From: Pyxidicoccus parkwaysis
GTDB lineage: Bacteria; Myxococcota; Myxococcia; Myxococcales; Myxococcaceae
Assembly: GCF_017301735.1 (NCBI RefSeq)
Contig: NZ_CP071090.1
Location: forward strand, 12,755,001-12,819,000
Direction of reading: 5' to 3'
DNA: 64,000 nucleotides
Notes under the pieces: generated by a model
What the model was told of the DNA's origin: nothing
What the model saw: only the letters and a program-made list of their open reading frames with translations
Database searches by the model: none
Made by a program: the position numbers and the translations under genes
In this document: in pieces, positions 8,628 through 18,510 of the stretch
Position numbering within the stretch: position 1 is the first letter of the stretch
Layout: each line of letters begins with the position of its first letter

Positions 8628-8664
8628 ACGTGCCCCTGAAACAGGGATTGGGTCAGGGGCACGT
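8628..8664. terminator. bidirectional terminator hairpin
   Basis: A perfect 12-bp stem, ACGTGCCCCTGA and TCAGGGGCACGT, with a 13-nt loop lies between two convergent genes (stops at 8603 and 8704). It has no long T-tract, as is common in high-GC genomes. Confidence 0.65.
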
Positions 8665-8703
8665 ATCAATGCAGGTGTCCTCCATTACCAAACGGATGCT
8701 GGA

Positions 8704-9696
8704 TTACCCACCCGTCATTCGCCTGAGGAGGCCGCCCAGCCCCTGCGACTTGTTGCGCGGCCCGCCCTGGCCCTGCGTGATGGGCGTGGGGTAGGTGGGG
8801 TAGGGCTCCTCGGTGCCCACTCCCTTTTCCATTGAGTTGGAGACCGGCGGGTGCATCCGTGCGACGGGAGTACTCGGGCTGTGGGAGCCTTCTGCCGCTG
8901 CGTCGCGTGCCTGAGCACTCGGGCTGGCCGGGGCGTCGTTGTTGTCGTTGTGGGCGATGCCCTGGCCTTGCGTCACCGGAGTCACAGGCGCGATGGAGGT
9001 GTCGTTGCTCGCGGGGCCGTGCGTCTCCACGGGAGCCGCGGTGGTGGACTCGTCCGTCAGTGCCATCGCCAGCCGCTTCATGTCCTTCTCCGGGATGTCC
9101 CGAAGGGTGATGAAAAGCTCGCCCAGGTGGTTGCGCGCGTCCACGCGGATGCTGAGCCGGTCCGTGAAGTGCCGCTGGAGGTTGTCACGGTAGCGCTGCA
9201 CGCGGGCCGCGTCGGCTTCCGGCAGTTGCCTGGGCGGCGCGCGCTTGTGCTTCATGGCGCTCTGCAACTCCTCCACGGAGCAGTCCGCGAAGGGCTTGGG
9301 CTGCGGCGCCCCGTTGCTCTGCGGCACCATGATGGGCAGGGAGCCCGGGTCACTCTGTTCCACAGTGAGGCCCTCCAGCTTCGCGTACGCCAGGAGCGTG
9401 TAGAGGTTGCGCATGCCGTACTTCACCGCCACGTCTTCCGTGAAGGAGCGGGCCACCGCCCCGTTCAGTGACAGCACGGCCTGGCTGACCACCTTGACCC
9501 GCTGCTTGAAGAAGTCCGTGGCGTCCCTGAACCCGCCCTTCTGCGCCAGCTCGCTGTCCACGACGTAGTTGTAGAGCCGGCCAATTTGATGGCCGTTTCG
9601 GTGGCCCTGCTCCATGAGCTGAAGGACACGCTCATGTACCTGTTCCAGCGTCAGGTCAGGCGAAGCCGAGGTGTTGTTTCCGGTGGTGTCTTCCAT
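8704..9696 (-). CDS. hypothetical protein of unknown function
   Basis: 330 residues that I do not recognise. The N-terminal 200 residues look globular and helical (LTLEQVHERVLQLMEQGHRN, YGMRNLYTLLAYAKLEGLTV), with a basic segment (PPRQLPEADAARVQRYRDNL) and a short beta/helix stretch (LSIRVDARNHLGELFITLRD). The C-terminal 110 residues are low-complexity and rich in Pro, Ala, Ser, Thr and Asn, with the motif TQGQG twice (VTQGQGIA and ITQGQGGP). There is no signal peptide or membrane helix. The ATG at 9696 follows GAGAAAG. Upstream is a long non-coding stretch with two identical palindromes. Regulation by a palindrome-binding protein is an inference. Confidence 0.7.
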   Translation of the reverse strand: MEDTTGNNTSASPDLTLEQVHERVLQLMEQGHRNGHQIGRLYNYVVDSELAQKGGFRDATDFFKQRVKVVSQAVLSLNGAVARSFTEDVAVKYGMRNLYTLLAYAKLEGLTVEQSDPGSLPIMVPQSNGAPQPKPFADCSVEELQSAMKHKRAPPRQLPEADAARVQRYRDNLQRHFTDRLSIRVDARNHLGELFITLRDIPEKDMKRLAMALTDESTTAAPVETHGPASNDTSIAPVTPVTQGQGIAHNDNNDAPASPSAQARDAAAEGSHSPSTPVARMHPPVSNSMEKGVGTEEPYPTYPTPITQGQGGPRNKSQGLGGLLRRMTGG

Positions 9697-9900
9697 GGGT
9701 GCTTTCTCTGCTGTGCCGCGTGATTGCGACGCGGCAGGGGAGAGCAGGCACCGGGCCAGCGCGGGAGACGCCTGTTTTCGCGACGTTGGCGATGTGCTTC
9801 GTCACAGATTGGTCCAAATCCAAGGCATCCAGTCCTGGCCGCGAGACGGTTGGTCGCAGACGCATCGGGACTCGTACGGGGTCGTCTCTCGCGGGGTGTG

Positions 9901-9918
9901 CTTCTGCACGTGCAGAAG
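9901..9918. promoter_or_regulatory. 18-bp perfect palindrome, copy 1
   Basis: CTTCTGCACGTGCAGAAG is fully self-complementary and identical to copy 2, 171 bp away, while the flanks of the two copies differ. It lies 205 bp upstream of the start at 9696. It looks like a binding site for a dimeric regulator. Confidence 0.55.
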
Positions 9919-10071
9919 TGGAAGGTCTCCCGACCCGCCGGTCATCATCCCCTGCTGGGAAGGCGCATATCGGGCAAGCCCGCTAGAGCGGGTAGATGCG
10001 CGGGCATGTGGCCCGAGTCCCGGCAGGCCCACGCCTCCAGTGTTGAGTGGGAGCCCATTCGCACAGTTCTA

Positions 10072-10089
10072 CTTCTGCACGTGCAGAAG
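10072..10089. promoter_or_regulatory. 18-bp perfect palindrome, copy 2
   Basis: The second exact copy of CTTCTGCACGTGCAGAAG, 376 bp upstream of the start at 9696 and 162 bp beyond the stop of the histidine kinase gene. Symmetry ends at exactly 18 bp in both copies. Two spaced identical operators could allow DNA looping. Confidence 0.55.
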
Positions 10090-10250
10090 CAGAGGCCCGG
10101 CCCCAAGTACCCTCATGCGAGGGGGGCAGACTGGCGGGCAATTGAGGCGGTGCGCCGCGGGGAACCGGACGGCATCACCCGCCGCGAGCCACCAACGCGC
10201 AACAGAGCGCAGGGCGCTTCAATGAATGGACGGACGCACGAGGACTGGCC

Positions 10251-11477
10251 TCAAGCCACGGGCAAGGTGAACGTGAACGTCGTGCCCCGGCCCACCTCGC
10301 TCACCACCGAGAGCGAGCCGCCATGCGCCTCGATGATGCCGCGGGTGATGGACAGCCCCAGTCCCACGCCACTTCCCGGTGTGCGCGCGGGCGGGCGCTG
10401 CACGCGGTCGAACAGCACGGGCAGCACGTCCGAATCAATCCCCGTCCCCGTGTCCGACACGCTCAGCTCCACCAGGTTCTCCCGCACCGCCGCCGCCAGC
10501 TGGATGACTCCACCGCTCGGCGTGAAGCGCACCGCGTTGCCCACGAGGTTGGAGAACACCTGGTGGATGCGGCCCGGGTCGCACCGCACGGAGATGTCCG
10601 TCTCGGGCGGCCGCAGCTCCAAATCAATGCCCCGCTCGTGCGCCAGCGGCCGCAGCTCCTCGGCCTGCTCCATCAGCGTGCTCACCGCCAGCGGCTCCGA
10701 CGCCAGCCGGAACGCTCCGGCTTCAATCGCCGCGAAGTCCAGCAGGTCATGGATGAGCCGCTCCATGCGCAGCGTCGAGCGGTTGATGGTGTCCAGGTGG
10801 TTGCGCGCGCGCCCATTGAGCGGGGCCAGCAACGGCGCCAGCAGTGACGTCGTCATGGTGATGACGTTCAGCGGGTTGCGCAAATCATGCGACACCATGG
10901 CCAGCAATTCCTTGCGCAGCCGCGTCTCCGCCTCCGCCGCGCGGCGCGCAGCGCGCTCGGCCTCGTAGAGGCGCCCGTTCTCCACCGCCACCGCCGCCGA
11001 GTCCGCCAGCGCCTGCAGCAGCGCCACCTGCCGTGCGCCCGGCGTGGTGCGCTCCGCCCAGTACGCGCCAATGGAGCCAATGGGCTCCGCGCGGCGGATG
11101 GGCACCATGGCCAGGCTCTTCACGAAGGTGGTGCGGTACGCGTCGGCGGGCACGCGCTCGTCGGCGTAGATGTCCTCCACCACGGCCTGCGTGCGGTTCA
11201 GCATCACCCAGCCGGAGATGCAGGCGTTGATGGGGAAGCGCCGCCCCTTCCACAGCGGGGCGATGGCCTCCTCGTCCGCGTAGTACACGTGCTCGCCCTC
11301 GCGCAGCACGAAGGTGACTCCATCCGCGCCACTCAGCTGGCGGGCCGCACGGCGCACCAGCGCCATGATGTCCTCGAGCTCCCGGAGGTGGGCAAGCTCT
11401 CGCACGACCTCCAGCAGCACGAGCGCGTCATCGTGAGACAATTCCTCGAACGGAAGCGGGTCCTGGAAACGGCGCAA
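10251..11477 (-). CDS. soluble GAF-domain sensor histidine kinase
   Basis: 408 residues from a TTG start at 11477, placed just after a strong AGGAGGAG ribosome site; GTG 11513 is the longer alternative but lacks such a site. Order: N-terminal GAF domain (VRRAARQLSGADGVTFVLRE to SAAVAVENGRLYE), coiled linker, HisKA (H-box SHDLRNPLNVITMTTSLL) and HATPase_c with NLVGNAVRFTP, DTGTGIDSD, LFDRVQRP and GVGLGLSITRG. It has no membrane segment, so it senses a cytoplasmic or diffusible cue. No response regulator is adjacent. The short-loop H-box and GAF match an orphan kinase style common in myxobacteria. Confidence 0.88.
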   Translation of the reverse strand: MRRFQDPLPFEELSHDDALVLLEVVRELAHLRELEDIMALVRRAARQLSGADGVTFVLREGEHVYYADEEAIAPLWKGRRFPINACISGWVMLNRTQAVVEDIYADERVPADAYRTTFVKSLAMVPIRRAEPIGSIGAYWAERTTPGARQVALLQALADSAAVAVENGRLYEAERAARRAAEAETRLRKELLAMVSHDLRNPLNVITMTTSLLAPLLAPLNGRARNHLDTINRSTLRMERLIHDLLDFAAIEAGAFRLASEPLAVSTLMEQAEELRPLAHERGIDLELRPPETDISVRCDPGRIHQVFSNLVGNAVRFTPSGGVIQLAAAVRENLVELSVSDTGTGIDSDVLPVLFDRVQRPPARTPGSGVGLGLSITRGIIEAHGGSLSVVSEVGRGTTFTFTLPVA

Positions 11478-11683
11478 GGAGCTCCTCCTCGGTTGGATGG
11501 ATTCAGCCAACACGCCTGGGAGGCAGAACGTTCACACGCTCGCCTTGGACGCTCGGGAACACGCCGGGCAGGCAGGGGCTTGCTCGCATGCAGCCGGGTA
11601 TATGAATGGAGTGCAGGTGTCGCAAGCCCCAGGAGCGGAGCCCTGCGTTGGGTACCTGACACGCCCTGACGCCACGAATGCGA

Positions 11684-11715
11684 ACGGCGGGGGCCAGAAG
11701 CTGGCCACCCGCCGT
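11684..11715 (-). terminator. terminator hairpin after the protease gene
   Basis: Arms ACGGCGGGGGCCAG and CTGGCC-A-CCCGCCGT form a stem of about 14 bp with one bulge and an AAG loop, starting 29 bp past the protease stop on the minus strand. Confidence 0.6.
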
Positions 11716-11743
11716 CGTGCCCTTCAGAGGGATTCCGTGCGCG

Positions 11744-13384
11744 CTATTGGAGCGTCCAGGCCACCGTGCCGCTGCAGCTCGTGTTGGAGTAGCAGCCCGC
11801 GCGAATCTGGTACGTGCCGCCCGCGCCCGAGGGCACGGTGTACGTGGCGTACGACAGCGAGCCGCAGGCGTCGTCGTTGAACACCACCTGCTGCCCGGCG
11901 GCGTTGTACAGACGCAGAATCGTGTCGCCCGTGCCGGAGGCGCCGGACACCGTGCAGGTGCCGAAGGCGATGCTCTGCCCGGCGGTGAGCGAGACGTCGC
12001 GGGTGGCGGTGTTCTGTTGGGCGTTGTTGGTGTTGGTGGCGTTGAAGGTGAACGAGCCGGTGGTGCCCGGCGCGCTGCCGCTCTCAATCGAGTACGCCAC
12101 CGTGCCGCCGCAGCTCCCGCTGCCGTAGCAGCCGCCGCGGATTTCGTAGTTGCCGGCGGTGACGACGGTGAACGTCAGGCTGGAGCCCACGCCGCCGCAG
12201 GCGTCGTCATTGGACGCCACCTGCGCGCCGGCCGGCCCGTACAGGCGCAGGTACGTGTCCCCGGTGAAGCTGGCGCCCGTCACGCCGCAGGTGCCCAGGG
12301 TGATTTTCTGACCCGCGGTGAGGGCCACCACCTTGTTGGTGGTGTTGACGGTGGCGTTGCTGGTGTTGGTGGCCGTGTAAGTGAAGCTGCCCGTCACGGG
12401 CGGCGGCGCGCTGTTGCACAGCCGCGTGCTGCTGGCCACCGCGCAGTACGCGTCGATGGCGGGGCGCACGTAGGTGATGTCCTCGCCCCGGCAGCCCGTG
12501 TCCGTGCACTGGTAGACGATGTTGCAGCTCCCGTTGGCCTCGTAGTCGTCCTCGCCGCGCACCAGGATGCCGGCCACCGTGTAGCCGCTGTTCTCGTACA
12601 CGCCCGAGCCGGAGTTGCCGCCGAAGGTGTCCGTGTTGGCGACGAAGTAGTCCAGCGTGCTGGCGCGCGGCGTGCGCACCGTGCCGCCCGAGTCAATCTT
12701 GAAGGGGATGCCGCTGCCGGAGCCAATCACCGTCACGCTGGCGCCCGAGGCCATCGCGGTGTTGCCCGCGCGGATGGGGGCGGGCGTGAAGCGCGGGGTG
12801 GCCGCGCGGTCCAGCCGGATGACGGCGAAGTCCAGGTTGCGGCCGCTCACCGTGCCCTGCTGGCGCGCGACGATGGACTTGCACGAGAAGATGTCCGCCG
12901 TGGTGATGGTCTCCAGCGCGGTGGCGGACGTGCGGTAGAACTTGAAGACGAAGCGCGTGTCGGCGCACTCGGATGCGCTGGTGACGCAGTGGCCCGCGGT
13001 GAGCACCAGGTCATCGTCGATGAGCGTGCCCGAGCAGAAGGCCGGCGTCGGATCATCCAGGAAGCGCTGGGTGGAGCAGAGGTTGTAGGCGTCCTGCAGC
13101 CTGTCCGAGATGAAGGTGACGTTGTTGGGGTTGGTCGTGTCGATGACCGCCGGCTCCATCAGCGCCACGGTGGCCTGCTGGGCGCGGGCGCGCAGGGTGG
13201 CGTCCGCGTGCGCATACACGTCCGTGCGGTTGTCCGTGCCGTAGACGACGGGCTGCTGCTGGCCCCCGCTGGTGGGCGTGCCGGACGGCGTGGGCTCCGG
13301 AGTGGGGCCGCAGGCCGCGACGGAGAGGGTGAACAGCAGCGCGCCGAGCAGTTTCCCGCGGGCGTGGGACAGGGGAAGAGACAT
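11744..13384 (-). CDS. trypsin-like serine protease lipoprotein with two C-terminal repeat (PPC-like) domains
   Basis: 546 residues from ATG 13384, with GGAG upstream. The N-terminus is a lipoprotein signal (LLFTLSVAACGP, lipobox VAAC), so the enzyme is probably anchored to the outer membrane or released. The S1-type catalytic triad is visible: His in LTAGHCVTS, Asp in NLDFAVIRLD and Ser in FGGNSGSGVY. The Cys pairs around GHC and near the active Ser probably form disulfides. The C-terminal 230 residues hold two related repeats of about 110 residues, each starting GSFTxxATNT and containing NDDACG and a GCY motif, like bacterial pre-peptidase C-terminal domains. It fits a secreted predatory or nutritional protease. 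Confidence 0.88.
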   Translation of the reverse strand: MSLPLSHARGKLLGALLFTLSVAACGPTPEPTPSGTPTSGGQQQPVVYGTDNRTDVYAHADATLRARAQQATVALMEPAVIDTTNPNNVTFISDRLQDAYNLCSTQRFLDDPTPAFCSGTLIDDDLVLTAGHCVTSASECADTRFVFKFYRTSATALETITTADIFSCKSIVARQQGTVSGRNLDFAVIRLDRAATPRFTPAPIRAGNTAMASGASVTVIGSGSGIPFKIDSGGTVRTPRASTLDYFVANTDTFGGNSGSGVYENSGYTVAGILVRGEDDYEANGSCNIVYQCTDTGCRGEDITYVRPAIDAYCAVASSTRLCNSAPPPVTGSFTYTATNTSNATVNTTNKVVALTAGQKITLGTCGVTGASFTGDTYLRLYGPAGAQVASNDDACGGVGSSLTFTVVTAGNYEIRGGCYGSGSCGGTVAYSIESGSAPGTTGSFTFNATNTNNAQQNTATRDVSLTAGQSIAFGTCTVSGASGTGDTILRLYNAAGQQVVFNDDACGSLSYATYTVPSGAGGTYQIRAGCYSNTSCSGTVAWTLQ

Positions 13385-13506
13385 GGAACGACCACTCCTG
13401 GTGAGGACGAGCGGGGATGAGGGAGGCCCGCCTGGAAGGCAGGCAGGCCACACTATAGGCGAAAGCAGAAACGGCCGTCAGTGAGCCCCAGGGACGAGGC
13501 GGTGCC

Positions 13507-13884
13507 TCAGTCCGCGTCGGGGTTCTTCAGCCACCCCAGGGCCTCGCCGCGCGTCTCGAAGGTGCGCGTGGGGATGGTGAGCATGGCCCGCTTCGTCATG
13601 CGCCAGGCCTGGAGGCCCGAGGGCGGGTCGATGACGACACGCGCGGAGCGGTTCATCCCGTGGAGCTGCGCGTAGGCGTTGAGGCTGGCCATGGCGCTGA
13701 CCACGTCGGCCGGCATCACCCGCAGCTGCGACTGATCCACCAGTGCGGACCACTCCCCGTCGAACGAGGCCATGGCCTTCTTCACCTCGGCCAGGTACTC
13801 GGACAGGTCCTCCGCGGTGACCTGCGGCGGATAGACGACCTCGAGGATTCGGTCCTGCGCGTGGACGACAATCTGGAATGGCAT
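13507..13884 (-). CDS. SpoIIAA/STAS-like domain protein
   Basis: 125 residues, single domain. The pattern of alternating strands and helices (FQIVVHAQDRILEVVYP, then EYLAEVKKAMASFDGEWSAL, VDQSQLRVMPADVVSAM, SARVVIDPPSGLQAWRMTK) resembles the SpoIIAA-like/STAS fold, a small protein-binding module; I see no clear phosphorylatable Ser motif. A cytoplasmic partner-switch or lipid-binding role is possible but not shown. It lies 122 bp upstream of the protease gene on the same strand and is probably separate from it. Confidence 0.65.
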   Translation of the reverse strand: MPFQIVVHAQDRILEVVYPPQVTAEDLSEYLAEVKKAMASFDGEWSALVDQSQLRVMPADVVSAMASLNAYAQLHGMNRSARVVIDPPSGLQAWRMTKRAMLTIPTRTFETRGEALGWLKNPDAD

Positions 13885-14099
13885 ATGCGGTGACGGCTCC
13901 GGACGGGCGCGCCATCCTAGCCGCAGCCGGTGACAATCCGATACCCGACGCTCACGTACCCGCCCTGGAGGGTGGGCCGTCCGCCCTGTCCGGGAGTCCG
14001 GGAATTGTCAGACCCGGGTGGTACCACCGTCGTTCCGGCTGCCCCGGTACCGCCGCGCCGAAGGGGCGTGGCGGCGGAGGTGACCGGCAAGGGGGTCTC

Positions 14100-14402
14100 A
14101 TGAACACGAAGCTCTACGTCCTGGGCGCGGTGCTGGGCGCCGCTCCGGGACTGCCGCCGGAGGCGCTGTCGGCGCCGGTGGCATCACCGCAGGAGTCGCG
14201 TCCCGACTCGCGCGGGGCTTCGCGGAAGGGCCGCGGAGGCCGCGCGACGGGCGCGACCACCCGTGGCACGAGCGACTCGGAAGTCCCGCGTCACCCGTGC
14301 GAGCTCATCACCATCATCCAGGTGCCCTGCGACGCGACGAAGGCCACCTGCGAGTACACGTACTGGAAGTGCCCGGAGGTCGTCAGCCCGCTCCGGTCTT
14401 GA
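14100..14402 (+). CDS. small secreted Cys-containing hypothetical protein
   Basis: 100 residues from ATG 14100, preceded by a GGGGG ribosome-like site. The first 25 residues have a weak signal-peptide look (LYVLGAVLGAAPGLPP). The middle is Arg/Gly/Ser/Thr-rich and the end carries three to four Cys (HPCELITIIQVPCDATKATC, then YWKCPE), suggesting a disulfide-bonded small extracytoplasmic protein. The frame is open upstream to 13878 without a ribosome site. I do not recognise a family. The next kinase gene begins 198 bp downstream on the same strand. Confidence 0.55.
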   Translation: MNTKLYVLGAVLGAAPGLPPEALSAPVASPQESRPDSRGASRKGRGGRATGATTRGTSDSEVPRHPCELITIIQVPCDATKATCEYTYWKCPEVVSPLRS

Positions 14403-14600
14403 ACCATGAATCCGCGCGCGGGCGGCTGGCTTGCGCCCGCGCCATGAAGTGACTGGCGCGGTGGGAAGGGCTCGAGAAGAGGCCCCGCCCACCGCGCCGG
14501 TGTTTTCGGGCGCCATGTTGCGCCGTATTGGCGCCGCCGTGACGGTGGCGCGACTGCGCCGTGACGGCCGCGTGCGACGGTGCCCTCCGAGGTCATCACC

Positions 14601-16508
14601 ATGCAGACAGACTCGCGCGCAGCTCCCACCGTCGTCGTGGACCCTTCCGCCGACGCGTTGTTGGGCCAGGTGCTCCATGGACGCTTCAAGGTGCTGGAGC
14701 CGCTGGGCGCCGGTGGCATGGGGCGGGTGTACCGCGCGCTGCAGTTGCCGCTGGAGCGCGTGGTGGCGCTCAAGGTGCTGAGCCCCGCCTTCTCCACCAC
14801 GTTGGACCCGGACTTCCAGCGCCGCTTCCTCCTGGAGGCGAGCGTCACCGCGAAGCTGCGCCACCCCAACACCGTCACCGTCATCGACTACGGGAAGACG
14901 GATGACGGCACCTTCTACATCGCCATGGAGTTGCTGGAGGGGCGCACGCTGGCGGAGCACCTCGCGGCCGGGCCGCTGCCGTGGGCGCGCGCGGTGGACG
15001 TGGCGCAGGGCATCTGCCGCTCGCTGCGCGAGGCACACCGGCTGGGCGTGGTGCACCGCGACTTGAAGCCCGCCAACGTCATGCTGGTGGCGGAGGAGGG
15101 TGGCGCCGAGGGCGGCCACGTGAAGGTGCTGGACTTCGGCCTGGTGAAGTCCTTCGTCGCGCAGGAAGGCCGCCTGTCCGTGCCGGAAATCACCCAGGGC
15201 GGCACCTTCCTCGGCTCGCCCACGTACATGGCGCCGGAGCAGGCGCGCAACGTGGCGGACGCGCGCAGCGACATCTACTCGCTGGGCGTCCTCCTCTACC
15301 ACGCGTTGGTGGGACGGCCGCCCTTCGTGTCGAAGGATTCGCTGGAGCTCATCTTCGCGCACCACAAGGAGACGCCGCCGCACTTCCGTGCGCTGCGCAC
15401 GGACCTCGTCATCCCCGAGGCCGTGGAGGCCGTGGTGCGCCGCTGCCTGGAGAAGCTCCCCGAGCACCGCTACGCCAACATGGACGAGGTGCTGGACGCG
15501 CTGCGCATCGCCGCCGGTCAGGCGGTGAGCGGCCCCGTCAGCGCGCCGCACGCCATGCTGCCCACCGGGCCGCAGCCGCAGCCGCAGAGCACCATGGTGC
15601 TGGACATCAGCGTGGACGAGGACGTCGCGCTCCAGCCCCGCCGCGTGGGCGTGGGCGCGCCGTGGGTGGCCGTGGGCGTGCTGGCGCTCGTGGCCCTGGG
15701 CCTGGGCGCGTACGTGCTGGGCACGCGCGGCGCTTCAGCACCGGTGGCTCCGGTGACGGCGGCTCCCGTGGCCGCCACGCCCGAGCCCACCGCGCCAGCT
15801 TCCGAGACGCCCCGCGCGACGGTGCGCTTCCGCGTCAACAGCGAGCCTGGGGGCGCGCGCGTCTTCTGGAAGGGCCAGGAGCGCGGCGTCACGCCGCTGG
15901 TGCTGGAGGTGCCTCCGGGCGCGGACGGCGTGGCCACCGCGGAGCTCACCTTCGTGCTGGACGGCTACGCGACGGACCGCGTGGTGGCGGGCGGCTCGGG
16001 CGAGGTGCACTTCACCCAGCGCCTGCAGCGCCAGCGCGGCGGAGGAGGCCGGCCCGCCTCGGTGCCCGCCCAGGTGTCCTCGCCCACGGAGGTGGGGCTG
16101 AGCGCGCCGGAGATGCTGAGCGCGCCAACGCCGATGGAGGCGCCGTCGCCCGTGAAGCCCGCGAGCGCCACGGTGGAGAAGCCGGCGGTGGTGGTGGCGG
16201 GGCCGGCGCGTCCGGCGGGCCCCATCCAACTGCCGGAGGACGCGAAGCCTCCGGTGGAATTGGCCTCCAACCTGCCTCCCGAGTTCCCCCAGTCCGCGCG
16301 CGCGGCCGGGAAGGAGGGGCAGGTGGTGCTCAAGGTCGTCGTGACGGAGACGGGCCGGGTGCGCGACGTCACCGTCCTGCGGGGCGAGGAGCCCTTCGTC
16401 TCGGCGGCGGTGCGCGCGGTGGGCGCCTGGCGCTACGAGCCGGCCCTGCTGGAGGGCCGGCCCATTGCCGTCTACCGCGTGGTGAAGGTGCCCTTCCGGC
16501 TGCGCTGA
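14601..16508 (+). CDS. serine/threonine kinase fused to PEGA and TonB C-terminal domains
   Basis: 635 residues from ATG 14601 (GAGG 8 nt upstream; GTG 14580 is an alternative). The N-terminal Hanks kinase is complete: GAGGMGRVY loop, VVALKVL Lys, HRDLKPANVM, DFGLVKS and YMAPEQ. A transmembrane helix follows (about 353-373). The outer part has a PEGA-like domain (about 403-475; FRVNSEPGGARVFWKGQERG, then LDGYATDR), a Pro/Ala-rich linker, and a TonB C-terminal domain (about 547-635; FPQSARAAGKEGQVVLKVVV, then AVGAWRYEPALLEGRP). The TonB fold normally contacts TonB boxes of outer-membrane receptors, so this kinase may sense receptor or cell-wall state. No exbB or exbD gene is nearby. Confidence 0.92.
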   Translation: MQTDSRAAPTVVVDPSADALLGQVLHGRFKVLEPLGAGGMGRVYRALQLPLERVVALKVLSPAFSTTLDPDFQRRFLLEASVTAKLRHPNTVTVIDYGKTDDGTFYIAMELLEGRTLAEHLAAGPLPWARAVDVAQGICRSLREAHRLGVVHRDLKPANVMLVAEEGGAEGGHVKVLDFGLVKSFVAQEGRLSVPEITQGGTFLGSPTYMAPEQARNVADARSDIYSLGVLLYHALVGRPPFVSKDSLELIFAHHKETPPHFRALRTDLVIPEAVEAVVRRCLEKLPEHRYANMDEVLDALRIAAGQAVSGPVSAPHAMLPTGPQPQPQSTMVLDISVDEDVALQPRRVGVGAPWVAVGVLALVALGLGAYVLGTRGASAPVAPVTAAPVAATPEPTAPASETPRATVRFRVNSEPGGARVFWKGQERGVTPLVLEVPPGADGVATAELTFVLDGYATDRVVAGGSGEVHFTQRLQRQRGGGGRPASVPAQVSSPTEVGLSAPEMLSAPTPMEAPSPVKPASATVEKPAVVVAGPARPAGPIQLPEDAKPPVELASNLPPEFPQSARAAGKEGQVVLKVVVTETGRVRDVTVLRGEEPFVSAAVRAVGAWRYEPALLEGRPIAVYRVVKVPFRLR

Positions 16509-16525
16509 GAGGGCACCCTCGCCCT

Positions 16526-18481
<1,956 letters not shown>

Positions 18482-18510
18482 GGGGGACTCTCCTGTGGGG
18501 TGGGGGACGC

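Larger units (their letters stand above)
9697..10250. other. 554-bp non-coding region with paired palindromes
   Basis: This stretch between two minus-strand genes has no convincing reading frame: all frames present lack a ribosome site or conserved features. It contains two identical 18-bp perfect palindromes, listed separately. I see no tRNA-like fold and no transposon ends. It is long for this compact region and should contain the promoter of the gene starting at 9696; a small RNA is possible but not shown. Confidence 0.6.

Noticed and set aside
9901-10089. Transposon inverted ends
   Set aside because: No transposase is encoded between the copies, each copy is itself palindromic, and no target duplication is visible.
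9671-10225. Open frames in the non-coding region upstream of the orphan gene
   Set aside because: They lack ribosome sites and show no sensible composition or domain; the palindromes run through them.
11575-11630. 9-bp inverted repeat GGGGCTTGC/GCAAGCCCC with a 38-nt spacer upstream of the GAF kinase
   Set aside because: The spacer is long and the position is not clearly linked to a promoter; it may be chance in a GC-rich context.
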